From NCBI GenBank assembly GCA_017411325.1, contig JAFQQJ010000049.1, positions 1 to 50,555 on the forward strand: 50,555 nucleotides of DNA, written 5' to 3'. The notes beneath the pieces were generated by a model that was not told the origin of the DNA, ran no database searches, and worked only from the letters and a program-made list of their open reading frames with translations. Source of the DNA: Clostridia bacterium. Its GTDB lineage: Bacteria; Bacillota; Clostridia; CAKSNL01; HGM11501. The translations under genes and the position numbers were made by a program. Positions 6,035-15,476 of this stretch are shown here, piece after piece (the stretch's first letter is position 1; every line of letters begins with the position of its first letter).

Positions 6035-8788
6035 ATGAAAAAGCTTATATGTATGATGCTTGCTGTATTACTGGTATTTTCTATGATTCTGGCAGTATCT
6101 GCATCCGATGCAGTTATCTTAACGGCAAAAGATGTGGATGAATTTACCAAAGGAACTTCCGTTAAGGATGGACTTATCGAAGGTAAAGAATTCACAAGAA
6201 GCTATTTCGGTTTTTATGATGTGGATATGACAGGAGTTAAATCCATAGAATTAAAGCTTAAAATGAATGTTCAGGTAAACGGTGAGTTTTTCCGTATAAA
6301 GGTGGACGATCCCTATTCGCTTAACATAGGCTATGTTGTAGTGAATAAAAAGGGTGAAAACGGTGTTGTTACAGCGAGAGGAAATATAACTCCCGTAGAA
6401 GGTAAGCACAAGCTTTATATCGGAAGTACTATGACAGCCACAAAGCTTTACTGGGGTATTGAAAGCGTAACTCTTTACAAGGAAGCAGCTCCGGTGGTTG
6501 TTCCCGTACCTGATTCAAAAATTGTAGACAACTATTCAGATACCTGGGTAGCGGTTGACTCTATGGGACGTAAAGTTGCTGACTTCGAAGAAGCAGGGCC
6601 TGTTAAAGAGGGTACAAGAAAAGTCGGTATGTTTTACTGGACTCAGGCAGGTGGCGGAACCAACGGAATTATACCCGAAATCATAAGAAGCGCCCCCGAA
6701 GCGAGATATTCCGCGGAACATGAAGCATGGGGCAAGGATGGAGCCTACTGGTGGGGACAGCCTGCTTTAGGCTTTTACGGAAGCGCAGAATACTGGGTTT
6801 ACAGAAAGCACGCCGTAATGTTGGCAAACGCAGGTGTTGATGCCATATTCATGGACTTCACCAACGACAGTAATGCTATGATACATAATTTCTCAAGACT
6901 TTATGATGCATTCCACGATGCAAGAGAATCCGGAGTAAATGCTCCTAAATTAAGCATTTACGGAAACATGGCAGGAGCAAGCAATGCACAACCTAATGAT
7001 ATGCTTCCCTCAATGTACTATAGCTTTTATGCTGACGAAGAATATTCCGACCTCTGGTTTATCTGGAAAGGACAGCCTTTCATGATAAACTTCCCTGTAA
7101 GAGAAAGCGTATATGCAAATGACGAGGATAAGGACGTTCTTGATATGTACAAAACAATTTCCGAAACCTTTGATCTGGCAAACCCCGGAGAACTCAGAAG
7201 CGGAACCAATGACCTTACTTTAAGACATGTAAACTGGCTTGAAGAATATCCTCAGCATCCCTTCAGTATGACAAAAAGCGGCAGATTTGAATTTATGAAT
7301 CTTGCTATGGCGATAAATCAGTCTTATGTTGTAGGCCACGGTGTAGTAGGTGTATTCTCCGATCCCTATACAAAGGGTAAGGGTTATTCAGAAGCCTTTG
7401 GTGAGGATCTTTCTGCCACAAGCGGAAAAGTGCCTTACTTCTTCCGCGAGCAGGCGGCACACGTTCTTTCGGTTGATCCCGAATTCGTATTTGTCGACGG
7501 ATGGAATGAGTGGAGAACTCCCAAATATGAAAGCTACGGTGCAAATAAGTGTGCTTTTGTTGACCTTTTCGACGAGGAGAACAGCCGTGACTTTGAGCCT
7601 TCAAGAAGTTACTTAAAGGACGACTATTATAACCTTTTGGTTGACTTTGTAAGAAAATATAAGGGGGTTCGTCCTGCGCCCGTTGCAAGTGAAAAAGTTA
7701 CTATTGATATAAACGGAGACATTGCACAGTGGAATAATGTAGGACCTCTTTTCATCAACGATTACGATGCTTTTGAGCGTGATTCTATCGGCTCAACAGA
7801 CAGAATAACAGGAGAGGCCATAAGATATAAAACTACTGTAAATAACTCCATTGCCTCTGCAAAGGTAGCAAGAGATGATGAAAACTTCTACTTCCTTGTT
7901 ACTGCAAGAGATGTTGTTAAGACAGGACATGAAGGTTTTATGAACCTTTACATAAATTCCGACAGAAACTATGCAACAGGATGGGAAGGCTATGACTATT
8001 CCGTAAATGTTGCAGGTAACGGCATTATTGCAAAGGCAACAAGCAACGCCTGGGCGTGGGAAAACATCGGAAATGTGACAGCTCTTGCAAACGGCAACAC
8101 TTATCAGATTGTTATCCCCAGAGCATTAATAGGAGAAACAGGCACGGCAGATTTCGAGTTTAAGTGGACAGATTCCATTTCCTGCGACGGAGATTATCTT
8201 GACTTCTATTCAGAAGGAAGCTCTGCTCCTATGGGTAAGTTCAACTATCTATATACAGAAATTCAGCAGACCGCATTAAAGGCTGCTGAAAGAGAAGCCA
8301 TTAACGATGTATCAATCGTAAAGATAGGCTCATCAAGAATGATTATAGACGGCGGCAAGGTTTCTGTTTACGAGCCTGATACAAGAATAACCGCTATTGA
8401 AATGAACGGAACTGCTTATGTTCCCATGGAAACATTTGAGGATGTTTTGGGTAACGGCTTATCCAAGATTACCTACAATGCTGAAAAGAACATTGTTTAT
8501 GCGGCACGCCACGATCTTGAAGCAAGTGCTACGGGAACAAGCCACAAAATCATCAACTACATCTGGACTTATGCAACAATCGGTGCAATGGAAGGTAGAG
8601 CAAACGGATATCTTAAGACACTAACAGCTCCCATTATTGCAGAAAACGGTATAATCTATATGCCTCTTTCTTATGCTTCCGATATGTTCGGATGGAATGT
8701 TACAAAAATTGCCGACGGCATCTATGCAGTAGCGCCCGGAGAAATAAATGCTTCTGCAGTAAATGCGGTGCTCGGCCATATTCAGTAA
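6035..8788 (+). CDS. Secreted GH99-like glycosidase with CBM9-like and stalk domains
   Basis: A 917-residue exported protein with a signal peptide at 1-23 ending in SASA. Residues about 25-155 form a beta-rich module. Residues about 190-545 form a TIM barrel of the GH99/GH71/WbsX type, with KVGMFYWTQAGG at the first strand, YWWGQPALGFYG, NAGVDAIFMDFTN, and VDGWNEWR with Glu492 as the likely catalytic residue. Residues about 552-743 resemble a CBM9/DOMON module (YINSDRNYATGWEGYDYSVN). Residues 763-917 resemble a copper amine oxidase N-terminal, or stalk, domain (TRITAIEMNGTAYVPME). GH99 enzymes carry a second Glu in NEWxE, and here that position is Pro-Lys. It is paralogous to 30007-32859 and is co-transcribed with 8802. 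The substrate, perhaps a mannan or host glycan, is inferred. Confidence 0.75.
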   Translation: MKKLICMMLAVLLVFSMILAVSASDAVILTAKDVDEFTKGTSVKDGLIEGKEFTRSYFGFYDVDMTGVKSIELKLKMNVQVNGEFFRIKVDDPYSLNIGYVVVNKKGENGVVTARGNITPVEGKHKLYIGSTMTATKLYWGIESVTLYKEAAPVVVPVPDSKIVDNYSDTWVAVDSMGRKVADFEEAGPVKEGTRKVGMFYWTQAGGGTNGIIPEIIRSAPEARYSAEHEAWGKDGAYWWGQPALGFYGSAEYWVYRKHAVMLANAGVDAIFMDFTNDSNAMIHNFSRLYDAFHDARESGVNAPKLSIYGNMAGASNAQPNDMLPSMYYSFYADEEYSDLWFIWKGQPFMINFPVRESVYANDEDKDVLDMYKTISETFDLANPGELRSGTNDLTLRHVNWLEEYPQHPFSMTKSGRFEFMNLAMAINQSYVVGHGVVGVFSDPYTKGKGYSEAFGEDLSATSGKVPYFFREQAAHVLSVDPEFVFVDGWNEWRTPKYESYGANKCAFVDLFDEENSRDFEPSRSYLKDDYYNLLVDFVRKYKGVRPAPVASEKVTIDINGDIAQWNNVGPLFINDYDAFERDSIGSTDRITGEAIRYKTTVNNSIASAKVARDDENFYFLVTARDVVKTGHEGFMNLYINSDRNYATGWEGYDYSVNVAGNGIIAKATSNAWAWENIGNVTALANGNTYQIVIPRALIGETGTADFEFKWTDSISCDGDYLDFYSEGSSAPMGKFNYLYTEIQQTALKAAEREAINDVSIVKIGSSRMIIDGGKVSVYEPDTRITAIEMNGTAYVPMETFEDVLGNGLSKITYNAEKNIVYAARHDLEASATGTSHKIINYIWTYATIGAMEGRANGYLKTLTAPIIAENGIIYMPLSYASDMFGWNVTKIADGIYAVAPGEINASAVNAVLGHIQ

Positions 8789-8801
8789 GGAGGAAAGAAA
8801 A

Positions 8802-11800
8802 ATGAAAAAAATATTATCTTTAATACTTGCATTTTCAATTATCCTTACCCTTTTAATGGCATTTACCGTAAGCTATGCGGCAGGTGTTGCCGATATTAAA
8901 TTCAAAAGCGACGAAATTTCCCTTAAAGATAAGGTTCAGTCGGCAGTTGTTAAGGACCTTTCCGGAAACGAGCTTAAGGCCTCGGGTATTTCAAGGGGTG
9001 CAATCGGAGGTGGTATTGCTGAAAATATAAACGAGCGTTTATATGACGGCTATTTAGTTACCGACAATAAGGAAAGCATACAGAGCTTGCTTGTTATCGG
9101 CACCAAGCTTATGATTGATATTGAGCTTAAGGAAGAAACAGAATTTTCTGCAGTAAGAGTTTATGCAGGTGCTTCTGCAAACGGATTTTCTGCACGTCTT
9201 ATGAAAACGGCATACCTTTCTGTTTCTACCGACGGAGTGAACTACGAAAATGCCGATAAGCAGACCTTCGATAATCCTTCACCTTACGGAGATTTAGTAT
9301 TCACAAAGGACGGAAAGACCTATAACGTAAAGACAAAGTATTTCAGAATCACAATTGAAGGCGTAAACTCCTGGGGTGAATGGGAATGCGAGGAAATATG
9401 CCTTGTAACCCCCGTTTCCGAAAATGAAACAAAGAAAATTGAAGCATCGGGAAATGCATCTTCGGAAAATAAAGAAAATGAAGCAGCAACTTCCGTAAAC
9501 GGAACAAAATTGAACCGTACCGGATGGGTGTATTCTTCAAGCTCTGCAATTACTTATGCGGGAACTGCAGCGGCATTTGACGGAAGTGTAGGTACATACT
9601 GGCATTCTGACTATACTGCTGTAGGAGGCACGATTACATGGCAGTATAAGTGTCCTCATGCCATAAACATACAGTTTGGCAAGGAAGTTAATGTATCGGG
9701 CTTTTGCTATACCCCCAGAACAGACCACGAAGCAGGAAGAATATTGAAATATGCAATATTTGCATCCTATGACGGTCTTAATTATGAACAGATTTATGAG
9801 GGAGCATTCGACTATAAGGACGGACTTGGTGACAAAATCGCTTCCTGGGGTAATGTGAAAATGAAGGCTATACAGATTGAAATTCTGGAAAGCGTAGGAA
9901 ACTATGGTACCGCAGCAGAAATCAATCTTATGACAAACGGTCAGGGAAGTGTGATAAAGGGTGACAGAAAGATAAGCTATGATGCCCCTCTTACAGAAGA
10001 AATGGAGCTTCTTGCAAAGACCATTGAAAAAGAACCCGACTGGAAAATTTCTGTTTCCGACAGAGATAAAGCAAACGGAATCGGAAATGCTTTTGATAAA
10101 AACGTAAACAGCTATTGGCACACATCCTATACAGTAACAGACGGAAAGATTACAGATCAGGTAAAGCCTCCTTATTTCATAACTGTTGAATTCCCGGAGG
10201 TAAAGACAATATCAGGCTTTAATTACCTGCCGAGACAGGATGCAAACAGTGCAGGCCTTCTGTTGGGATATAGAATTCATGCTTCATTAGACGGTGAAAA
10301 CTTTGAAGAAATTTTCGACGGAAATTTTTCTTACGGTTCAGGACATACGGATAAAAAGCAAAAGAGCGCATCCTGGGGCAACACCGAAATGAAGGCAATA
10401 AAAATCGAATTTACAAATACTGTGGCAAACTTCGGAAGTGCGGCAGAAATTTCCTTCCTTCACGATACAAAAAGAGATAAGAAGGTTTTCAATACAAGCG
10501 ATTGGGTTGTAAAAACCAATTCTCAGGTAAACTGGGGTGCTGTAAGAAACATTCTTGACGGAAATCCCGAAACAGTGTGGCATACAAATTATGAGGCCGA
10601 AGGCGCTACTGTTGTAAAGAGAGATAAGCCTCCGTTCTGGATTGAAATTATCCTTCCCAAGAAAGAGGTTGTTACGGGCTTTGAATATACACCCAGAAGC
10701 GACGGAAGTCACGGAAGACTTCTTCAGTATGATATTTACGTTTCCGATTCTGACGACGGAAAACTTACAAAGATTTATTCCGGTAAAAACTCTGAAGACT
10801 CAGGAACTACACAAAAGGTTGACTTCGGTATAGGAATGGAAATAAAAAGGGTTTATATAGACATTATAAAGAGCCACGGCGATTATGGTTCTATGTCTGA
10901 CTTTATCTTAACGCCCGGTGAAAAGGATACAAAAATAGTTCCTATCGAAGAAGCGGCAGAGGTTATGTATGAAACATTACTTCTTCCCATTGATAAAGCT
11001 AATTTCTCTGCAAGAAGTAACGTTGAAATATCTGACGGTAAAAAGCTTTCCTTCGCTATTGACGACGGTGTAGGAAGCTTCTGGCAGTCTGACGTTGCCG
11101 AAGATACAGTTACGTTGGAAATTGACTTTGGCGGAACTTATACATTCAAGGCAATACACCTTTCGCCCAGAAATTCAAGAGACTATATGGGCTATTGGGA
11201 CCTCTTCGATGTATCGTATACAGTTGACGGAGAAAACTATATTAAGGTATTTGAAAACTACGAATTTGAAGAACATAATCTTGATGAAAAGCAAATTGAA
11301 CTTCCCGAAGCTGTAACTGCAAAATGTGTTCGCTTTGATATTAAGGAATATACCGGAAGAAGAGTTTCACTTGCGAATATTGAAATTATGCAGACGGCAA
11401 AAATGAAGGAAGAAAAGGTAAAGGACGAATATATCTTAAAGATTGGTTCAAAGGATATCATTGTAAATAAGGGCGATGAAACAAAAACCGTTACGATTGA
11501 CGTTGCACCTTATATCACGGGAGTGGGAACGACATTGATTCCTCTTCGCGGACTTTTAGAGCAGATGGGTGCGACAATCGAATGGAACGGAGATAACCAG
11601 ACCATTATAATTAAAAAGGATGACACCGTAATTACAATGCAGGTTGAATATAACCTTGTAACAATTGAAAACTCTATGATAGGAAAGGTGAGATATACTC
11701 TTCCGGCAGAGCCAACAATAAATAACTCAAGAACATTTATACCCGTAAGATTCGTTTCCGAGCATCTTAATTACAATGTAGCCTGGGACGGAGAGACTAA

Positions 11801-11822
11801 GACGATAACCATTTCAAGATAA
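8802..11822 (+). CDS. Secreted multi-CBM32 (F5/8 type C) protein with stalk domain
   Basis: A 1006-residue exported protein. ATG at 8802 is chosen over the longer frame from 8763 because AAGGAGG lies just before it and a signal peptide (MKKILSLILAFSIILTLLMA) begins there. An N-terminal discoidin-like region (about 70-210) is followed by four F5/8 type C modules at about 230-380, 409-553, 562-706 and 729-865. Each has the same AxDGxxxTxWHSxY-like turn, near 250, 425, 580 and 745. Residues 878-1006 are a stalk/copper amine oxidase-like domain with TTLIPLRGLLEQMGA and RTFIPVRFVSEHLNY. No catalytic domain is seen. It is probably a carbohydrate-binding surface partner of the GH99-like protein just upstream, with which it shares a transcript. 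Confidence 0.82.
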   Translation: MKKILSLILAFSIILTLLMAFTVSYAAGVADIKFKSDEISLKDKVQSAVVKDLSGNELKASGISRGAIGGGIAENINERLYDGYLVTDNKESIQSLLVIGTKLMIDIELKEETEFSAVRVYAGASANGFSARLMKTAYLSVSTDGVNYENADKQTFDNPSPYGDLVFTKDGKTYNVKTKYFRITIEGVNSWGEWECEEICLVTPVSENETKKIEASGNASSENKENEAATSVNGTKLNRTGWVYSSSSAITYAGTAAAFDGSVGTYWHSDYTAVGGTITWQYKCPHAINIQFGKEVNVSGFCYTPRTDHEAGRILKYAIFASYDGLNYEQIYEGAFDYKDGLGDKIASWGNVKMKAIQIEILESVGNYGTAAEINLMTNGQGSVIKGDRKISYDAPLTEEMELLAKTIEKEPDWKISVSDRDKANGIGNAFDKNVNSYWHTSYTVTDGKITDQVKPPYFITVEFPEVKTISGFNYLPRQDANSAGLLLGYRIHASLDGENFEEIFDGNFSYGSGHTDKKQKSASWGNTEMKAIKIEFTNTVANFGSAAEISFLHDTKRDKKVFNTSDWVVKTNSQVNWGAVRNILDGNPETVWHTNYEAEGATVVKRDKPPFWIEIILPKKEVVTGFEYTPRSDGSHGRLLQYDIYVSDSDDGKLTKIYSGKNSEDSGTTQKVDFGIGMEIKRVYIDIIKSHGDYGSMSDFILTPGEKDTKIVPIEEAAEVMYETLLLPIDKANFSARSNVEISDGKKLSFAIDDGVGSFWQSDVAEDTVTLEIDFGGTYTFKAIHLSPRNSRDYMGYWDLFDVSYTVDGENYIKVFENYEFEEHNLDEKQIELPEAVTAKCVRFDIKEYTGRRVSLANIEIMQTAKMKEEKVKDEYILKIGSKDIIVNKGDETKTVTIDVAPYITGVGTTLIPLRGLLEQMGATIEWNGDNQTIIIKKDDTVITMQVEYNLVTIENSMIGKVRYTLPAEPTINNSRTFIPVRFVSEHLNYNVAWDGETKTITISR

Positions 11823-11823
11823 T

Positions 11824-11866
11824 AAAAAAATCCCTTTGAGGAAATTCCTCAAAGGGATTTTTTTAT
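11824..11866. terminator. Bidirectional terminator between convergent genes
   Basis: AAAAAATCCCTTTGAGG and CCTCAAAGGGATTTTTTT form a perfect long stem around GAAATT. Both strands end in T runs, and it serves the plus-strand CBM32 gene and the minus-strand ROK kinase, whose stop codon touches it. Confidence 0.93.
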
Positions 11867-12801
11867 TAAAGAACGGTCTTTTCGAGCATTGCGGCACCTA
11901 CGATGCCTGCGTCATTGCCGAGCTTTGCGGCAACGATTTCAGTTTCGTAGTCGAAAGCAACCTCTTCGCGGAGCTTTTTGCGGAGGGGAACAAGTAAGTT
12001 TTCACCCTCTTTGCTGATACCGCCGCCGATCACGATAACATCGGGATATAAAATTCTGAGTAAGTCACCGATTCCTATTGCAAGATAGTTTATGTATTCA
12101 TCAACAACTTCCTGAGAAGCATGATCACCCTGCTTTGCAAAATCAAAGGCTGTTTTTCCGTTGATTTCATTTATCGGGATGGAGTTTAAAAGGGAAGCGG
12201 GATTATCTATCGCCTTGTGCTTTGTCATATTGATAAGGCCCGATGCAGAAGCATATGCTTCAAAGCAGCCGCGTCTTCCGCAGCCGCATTTTTTTCCGCC
12301 TGCGGCAATAATCAGATGTCCTATTTCACCTGCACCGAAGCGATGACCTGTATAAACCTTGTTTTTAAGAATAATGCCGCCACCGATACCTGTTCCCAAG
12401 GTAACCATAACGGAGAAATTTGCACCGCTTGAAGCACCGTATAAATGCTCTGCATATGCCGCACAGTTGGCATCGTTACCAACGTAGGTTTTAACCCCCG
12501 TAAGCTTTTCCATTTCCTCTGCCAGATTCACATTTGCCAAATTAAGGTTTGCAATCTGAAGGACAATGCCGTTATCCGAGTCAATGAGACCGGGGCTTCC
12601 GATACCGATGGAAGAAAGCTCTGACATTTCGATTCCGTATTCCTTGGCAAGCTTTTTTACAAGGTTTGCCATATCGGCGATTATTTCACCCGAAGGTCTT
12701 TTCGCTCCCGCGGGAACAGAGTCCTTTATAACAATTTTACCGTTTTCGTCAACTAATCCTGCGGCGATGTTTGTGCCGCCTAAATCAATCCCTGCATACA
12801 T
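11866..12801 (-). CDS. ROK family sugar kinase (glucokinase or N-acetylglucosamine kinase)
   Basis: A 311-residue cytosolic ROK kinase. ATP loops are GIDLGGTN (residues 4-11) and LGTGIGGG (135-142), the catalytic base is Asp110 in VGNDANCA, and sugar ligands Glu159 and His162 sit in GAGEIGHL. The zinc-binding ROK signature is KCGCGRRGCFE with Cys172, Cys174 and Cys179. I start at ATG 12801 and not at the TTG six codons earlier because GGAGGT lies eleven bases before that ATG. It overlaps the nagA stop by 17 bases, so the two are coupled. With NagA as partner, a GlcNAc or glucose kinase is most likely. NagB is not in the window. Confidence 0.88.
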   Translation of the reverse strand: MYAGIDLGGTNIAAGLVDENGKIVIKDSVPAGAKRPSGEIIADMANLVKKLAKEYGIEMSELSSIGIGSPGLIDSDNGIVLQIANLNLANVNLAEEMEKLTGVKTYVGNDANCAAYAEHLYGASSGANFSVMVTLGTGIGGGIILKNKVYTGHRFGAGEIGHLIIAAGGKKCGCGRRGCFEAYASASGLINMTKHKAIDNPASLLNSIPINEINGKTAFDFAKQGDHASQEVVDEYINYLAIGIGDLLRILYPDVIVIGGGISKEGENLLVPLRKKLREEVAFDYETEIVAAKLGNDAGIVGAAMLEKTVL

Positions 12802-13864
12802 AGTCTGTAATACCTCCAATAATTGTCTCTTTTAAATTAAGTTCATTGTCAAGCAGTATGATATCCGCATCAAAGCCTTCTTTAAGCTCACCCTTGGTTG
12901 TAAGCCCTGCATAAGTTGCGGGAGCTTTTGTTGCGGCGTAAAAAGCATCCTCTTCGGGAATTCCCCAGCTCACAAGCTTTTGAACCCCGTAAAGTGCCGA
13001 GTGGGAGCTTCCTGCAATAGTTCCGTCAGTAAGGCGGCATTCGCCGTCCTTCATAATTACGGCATGTCCGTCATAGTCATATTCTCCGTCGGGAAGATAA
13101 GCGGGGTTTACCGAGTCGCTTATAACTATCATTTTCTTACCGAAGGTTTTGTAAAGCATCTTGATTACAGATTTGTGAACGTGAAGTCCGTCGCAGATAA
13201 TCTGAACCCATGCATCTGCCTGTATCGCCGCGCCGATTACACCGGGGTTTCTGTGGTGAAGAGGGGGCATGGCATTGAAGGTGTGTGTAAGGCAGTCGGC
13301 GCCCTTTCTGATTGCACCGAGAGCTGTTTCATAATCTGCATCGGTGTGACCGATTATAACTTTACAGCCACACTTTTCAATAAATTCATAGGCGCCGGGA
13401 AGTTCGGGTGCAATAGTAATCATTTTTACATTTTTGAATTTCTTAAGCTCCTCCAAAGAAGGGTTTTTTATAAAGTCCTCGTTCTGAGCACCCTTGTATT
13501 TTTTGTTTATGTAAGGGCCTTCCAAGTGGAAGCCCATTATTCTTGCACCTTCGTTAAAGTCGGTTTTTTCGTGGGTTACACTTATCAGGTCTTCGGTCGA
13601 AATTGTGGTTGTTGTGGGAAACCAGGCTGTAACACCGTGAGAGCTCTGATACTTTGAAAGCTCTAAAAGATGACCGCCGTTTGATACGCTTGTCCCGAGA
13701 GCACCGTGGGTATGAATGTCGATTAAGCCGGGATAGGCTTTTTCACCTTTTCTGTCTTCGCCGGGTAAATCGGTTTTCCCTATAGCCGATATTTTCCCGC
13801 CTTCTATTACGATATCTGTTAATTCTCCGTTTACAGTTACATTTTTTAAGATTCGCTGTGCCAT
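12785..13864 (-). CDS. nagA: N-acetylglucosamine-6-phosphate deacetylase
   Basis: A 359-residue amidohydrolase that converts GlcNAc-6-P to glucosamine-6-P plus acetate, a step in amino sugar and peptidoglycan turnover. Motifs are IDIHTHGALG (His51, His53), FHLEGPYINKKYKGAQ (metal ligand Glu115), IGHTDADY (His173), LTHTFNAMPPLHHRNPG (His194), CDGLHVH, and the catalytic Asp250 in VISDSVNPA. All expected ligands are present and the length fits. The start at 13864 has a strong AAGGAGG. The ROK kinase overlaps its end. It diverges from an AraC regulator with a promoter and a paired repeat in the gap. Confidence 0.95.
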   Translation of the reverse strand: MAQRILKNVTVNGELTDIVIEGGKISAIGKTDLPGEDRKGEKAYPGLIDIHTHGALGTSVSNGGHLLELSKYQSSHGVTAWFPTTTTISTEDLISVTHEKTDFNEGARIMGFHLEGPYINKKYKGAQNEDFIKNPSLEELKKFKNVKMITIAPELPGAYEFIEKCGCKVIIGHTDADYETALGAIRKGADCLTHTFNAMPPLHHRNPGVIGAAIQADAWVQIICDGLHVHKSVIKMLYKTFGKKMIVISDSVNPAYLPDGEYDYDGHAVIMKDGECRLTDGTIAGSSHSALYGVQKLVSWGIPEEDAFYAATKAPATYAGLTTKGELKEGFDADIILLDNELNLKETIIGGITDYVCRD

Positions 13865-13907
13865 AAAGAATCCTCCTTTTTTGAAAAAATGTATTGCCTT
13901 AAATGTA

Positions 13908-13936
13908 ATTATATGTTAAAATAAAGCTATAATCAA
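13908..13936 (-). promoter_or_regulatory. nagA promoter
   Basis: On the minus strand TTGATT (13936-13931), a 17-base spacer, and a perfect TATAAT (13913-13908), 44 bases before the nagA start. The -35 box lies seven bases from the paired repeat at 13943-13976. Confidence 0.75.
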
Positions 13937-13942
13937 GGGATA

Positions 13943-13976
13943 ATATTGCTGTTTTATGCAATTATATTGCTGTTTT
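13943..13976. promoter_or_regulatory. 21-bp-period direct repeat, candidate AraC-type operator
   Basis: ATATTGCTGTTTT occurs exactly at 13943-13955 and again at 13964-13976, so the period is 21 bp, two helical turns. AraC-family proteins bind paired half-sites on one face of the helix with about this spacing. The pair lies next to the nagA -35 box and just upstream of the AraC-type gene, so it could serve activation of nagA and autoregulation. Confidence 0.6.
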
Positions 13977-13985
13977 TGAAAGAAG

Positions 13986-14864
13986 GTGGATTTTATTAAT
14001 CTTGTTGTTTATGAACCTCACGGGCTTAAAGAGAAAAAGCTGCCGTTTATTTTCCATTTTGATACAATATCCCCTGAGCTGTATACGGACGTCGCCCGTG
14101 ATAAAACCGAACATAAGCATTATATGCAGCACTGTATGCAGAACTGGCACGAAAATACGGAATTTCTTTACATAACAGAGGGAGAAGGAATACTTTATAA
14201 AAACAGTGAAAAGATTAATCTTACAAAGGACAGCATAGTTGTTATAAATTCCTTTGATCTTCATTATACCGAAGCGGAAAAGCTGCTTAAATATTATTGC
14301 CTTATTCCGGACAGAGGATTTTTGCAGCAGAACGGACTTAACACTTCGCTGATAAATTTTAAAACGCTTATAAAAGATGAAGAAGCAATAAGGCTTTTTT
14401 GCAATATAACAGAAGAATACGAAGCGGAAAGAGATTTCAGAGAGGCGGGAATAAAGTCGGCGATAACAGAATTTGTGCTGTACCTTGCAAGAAAGCATAC
14501 ATCCGATGAAGGGGAGAAAAAAGACTCTAAAACCCTTCATTATATGAGAATGGCGATAGGATATATAAATTCTCATATTTCTGAGAAAATCACCGCAGAT
14601 GAACTGGCAAAGGAAATAGGATTAAGCAAATATCATTTCCTCAGAGAATTCAAGAAAATCACCAATATGACACTGGTTGAGTTTATAAACGGATTAAGGT
14701 GCGAAAAGGCAAGAGGTATGCTCAGGGATGAGAGCCTGCCTATATCTGAAATATCTGCGCTTTGCGGATTTGAAAACGGATCGTATTTCAATAAAATATT
14801 TCGTGAAGAAGCAGGAATGTCGATGTCCGAATACAGAAGGCAGATAAGAAAAGAAAGCGAATAA
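13986..14864 (+). CDS. AraC family transcriptional regulator with cupin sensor
   Basis: About 292 residues. The N-terminal half is a cupin-like ligand domain (NWHENTEFLYITEGEGILY, residues about 50-70). The C-terminal about 100 residues hold the two AraC helix-turn-helix motifs, ITADELAKEIGLSKYHFLRE and PISEISALCGFENGSYFNKI, ending in SEYRRQ. The first possible start is GTG at 13986, but AAGG abuts it. The same AGAAGGTGG would place an ATT codon at 13995 at normal distance, so the start is uncertain by three residues. Divergence from nagA suggests it senses an amino sugar or related ligand and controls nagA. Confidence 0.88.
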   Translation: MDFINLVVYEPHGLKEKKLPFIFHFDTISPELYTDVARDKTEHKHYMQHCMQNWHENTEFLYITEGEGILYKNSEKINLTKDSIVVINSFDLHYTEAEKLLKYYCLIPDRGFLQQNGLNTSLINFKTLIKDEEAIRLFCNITEEYEAERDFREAGIKSAITEFVLYLARKHTSDEGEKKDSKTLHYMRMAIGYINSHISEKITADELAKEIGLSKYHFLREFKKITNMTLVEFINGLRCEKARGMLRDESLPISEISALCGFENGSYFNKIFREEAGMSMSEYRRQIRKESE

Positions 14865-14920
14865 AAAAACGCCCGTTGCAGTGAACTAAATGGGATTCAC
14901 TTAACATCGGGCGTTTTTTT
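14863..14920. terminator. Bidirectional terminator between araC-type gene and pgsA
   Basis: AAAAAAACGCCCG and CGGGCGTTTTTTT form the outer stem, with an inner GTGAA/TTCAC stem. T runs on both strands serve the two convergent genes. Confidence 0.88.
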
Positions 14921-15471
14921 TATTTGCTTTCTTTGTTCAAATTGATATATTCTTTTATGTAAAGCACAAAGGCTAAAAGCATAAATACTGCACACAGAGT
15001 TATTAGAAAATTGACTGCGGAAAGAGACATTTCAAAAGCAAAGAGTGCTGTCATTGAGACAAACTGAACCACGGTTGAAACCTTTCCGAACCATTTTGCA
15101 CCGTCAAGCTTTTTGTTGTTTTTGCAGACAGAGAAAAGTCCTGCAAGCGCCATACTTATTTCTTTCACGAAGAAGATGATGACAAGCATCCACATAATAT
15201 CATATCTTGAGAGCAAGCAAAGTATCAATGTGCACTGCGTAAGCTTGTCCGCTACGGGATCAATAAATTTCCCGAAATCCGTTATCATATTAAACCGGCG
15301 TGCAATAAAGCCGTCAGCCAAATCGGTGAGCCCTGAAACAGCGGCGATTATTGCGGCAACGGTATAGTTCTCGGCGAAGAGATAAAAATATACGATTAAG
15401 GGAATCAGCATTATACGGATATAGCTTAATATGTTTGGAATGGAGAGAAACTCCTTTTTTCGGATCACCAT
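14920..15471 (-). CDS. pgsA: CDP-alcohol phosphatidyltransferase, PgsA-like
   Basis: A 183-residue membrane enzyme with the complete CDP-alcohol phosphotransferase motif: Asp50, Asp53-Gly54, Ala57-Arg58, Gly67, Asp71 and Asp75 in DLADGFIARRF, then DFGKFIDPVAD. The likely reaction joins glycerol-3-phosphate to CDP-diacylglycerol in phosphatidylglycerol synthesis. About five hydrophobic segments are present. I start at ATG 15471, with GAGGAGG ten bases before it; a TTG at 15474 is an alternative. It directly follows the membrane protein gene and shares its transcript. A second PgsA homologue may exist elsewhere, so a different polar head-group acceptor remains possible. Confidence 0.85.
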   Translation of the reverse strand: MVIRKKEFLSIPNILSYIRIMLIPLIVYFYLFAENYTVAAIIAAVSGLTDLADGFIARRFNMITDFGKFIDPVADKLTQCTLILCLLSRYDIMWMLVIIFFVKEISMALAGLFSVCKNNKKLDGAKWFGKVSTVVQFVSMTALFAFEMSLSAVNFLITLCAVFMLLAFVLYIKEYINLNKESK

Positions 15472-15476
15472 CAAAA

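Noticed and set aside
9537..10121. Minus-strand open frame of 194 codons
   Set aside because: It is a shadow of the CBM32 gene with unnatural composition and no start signal.
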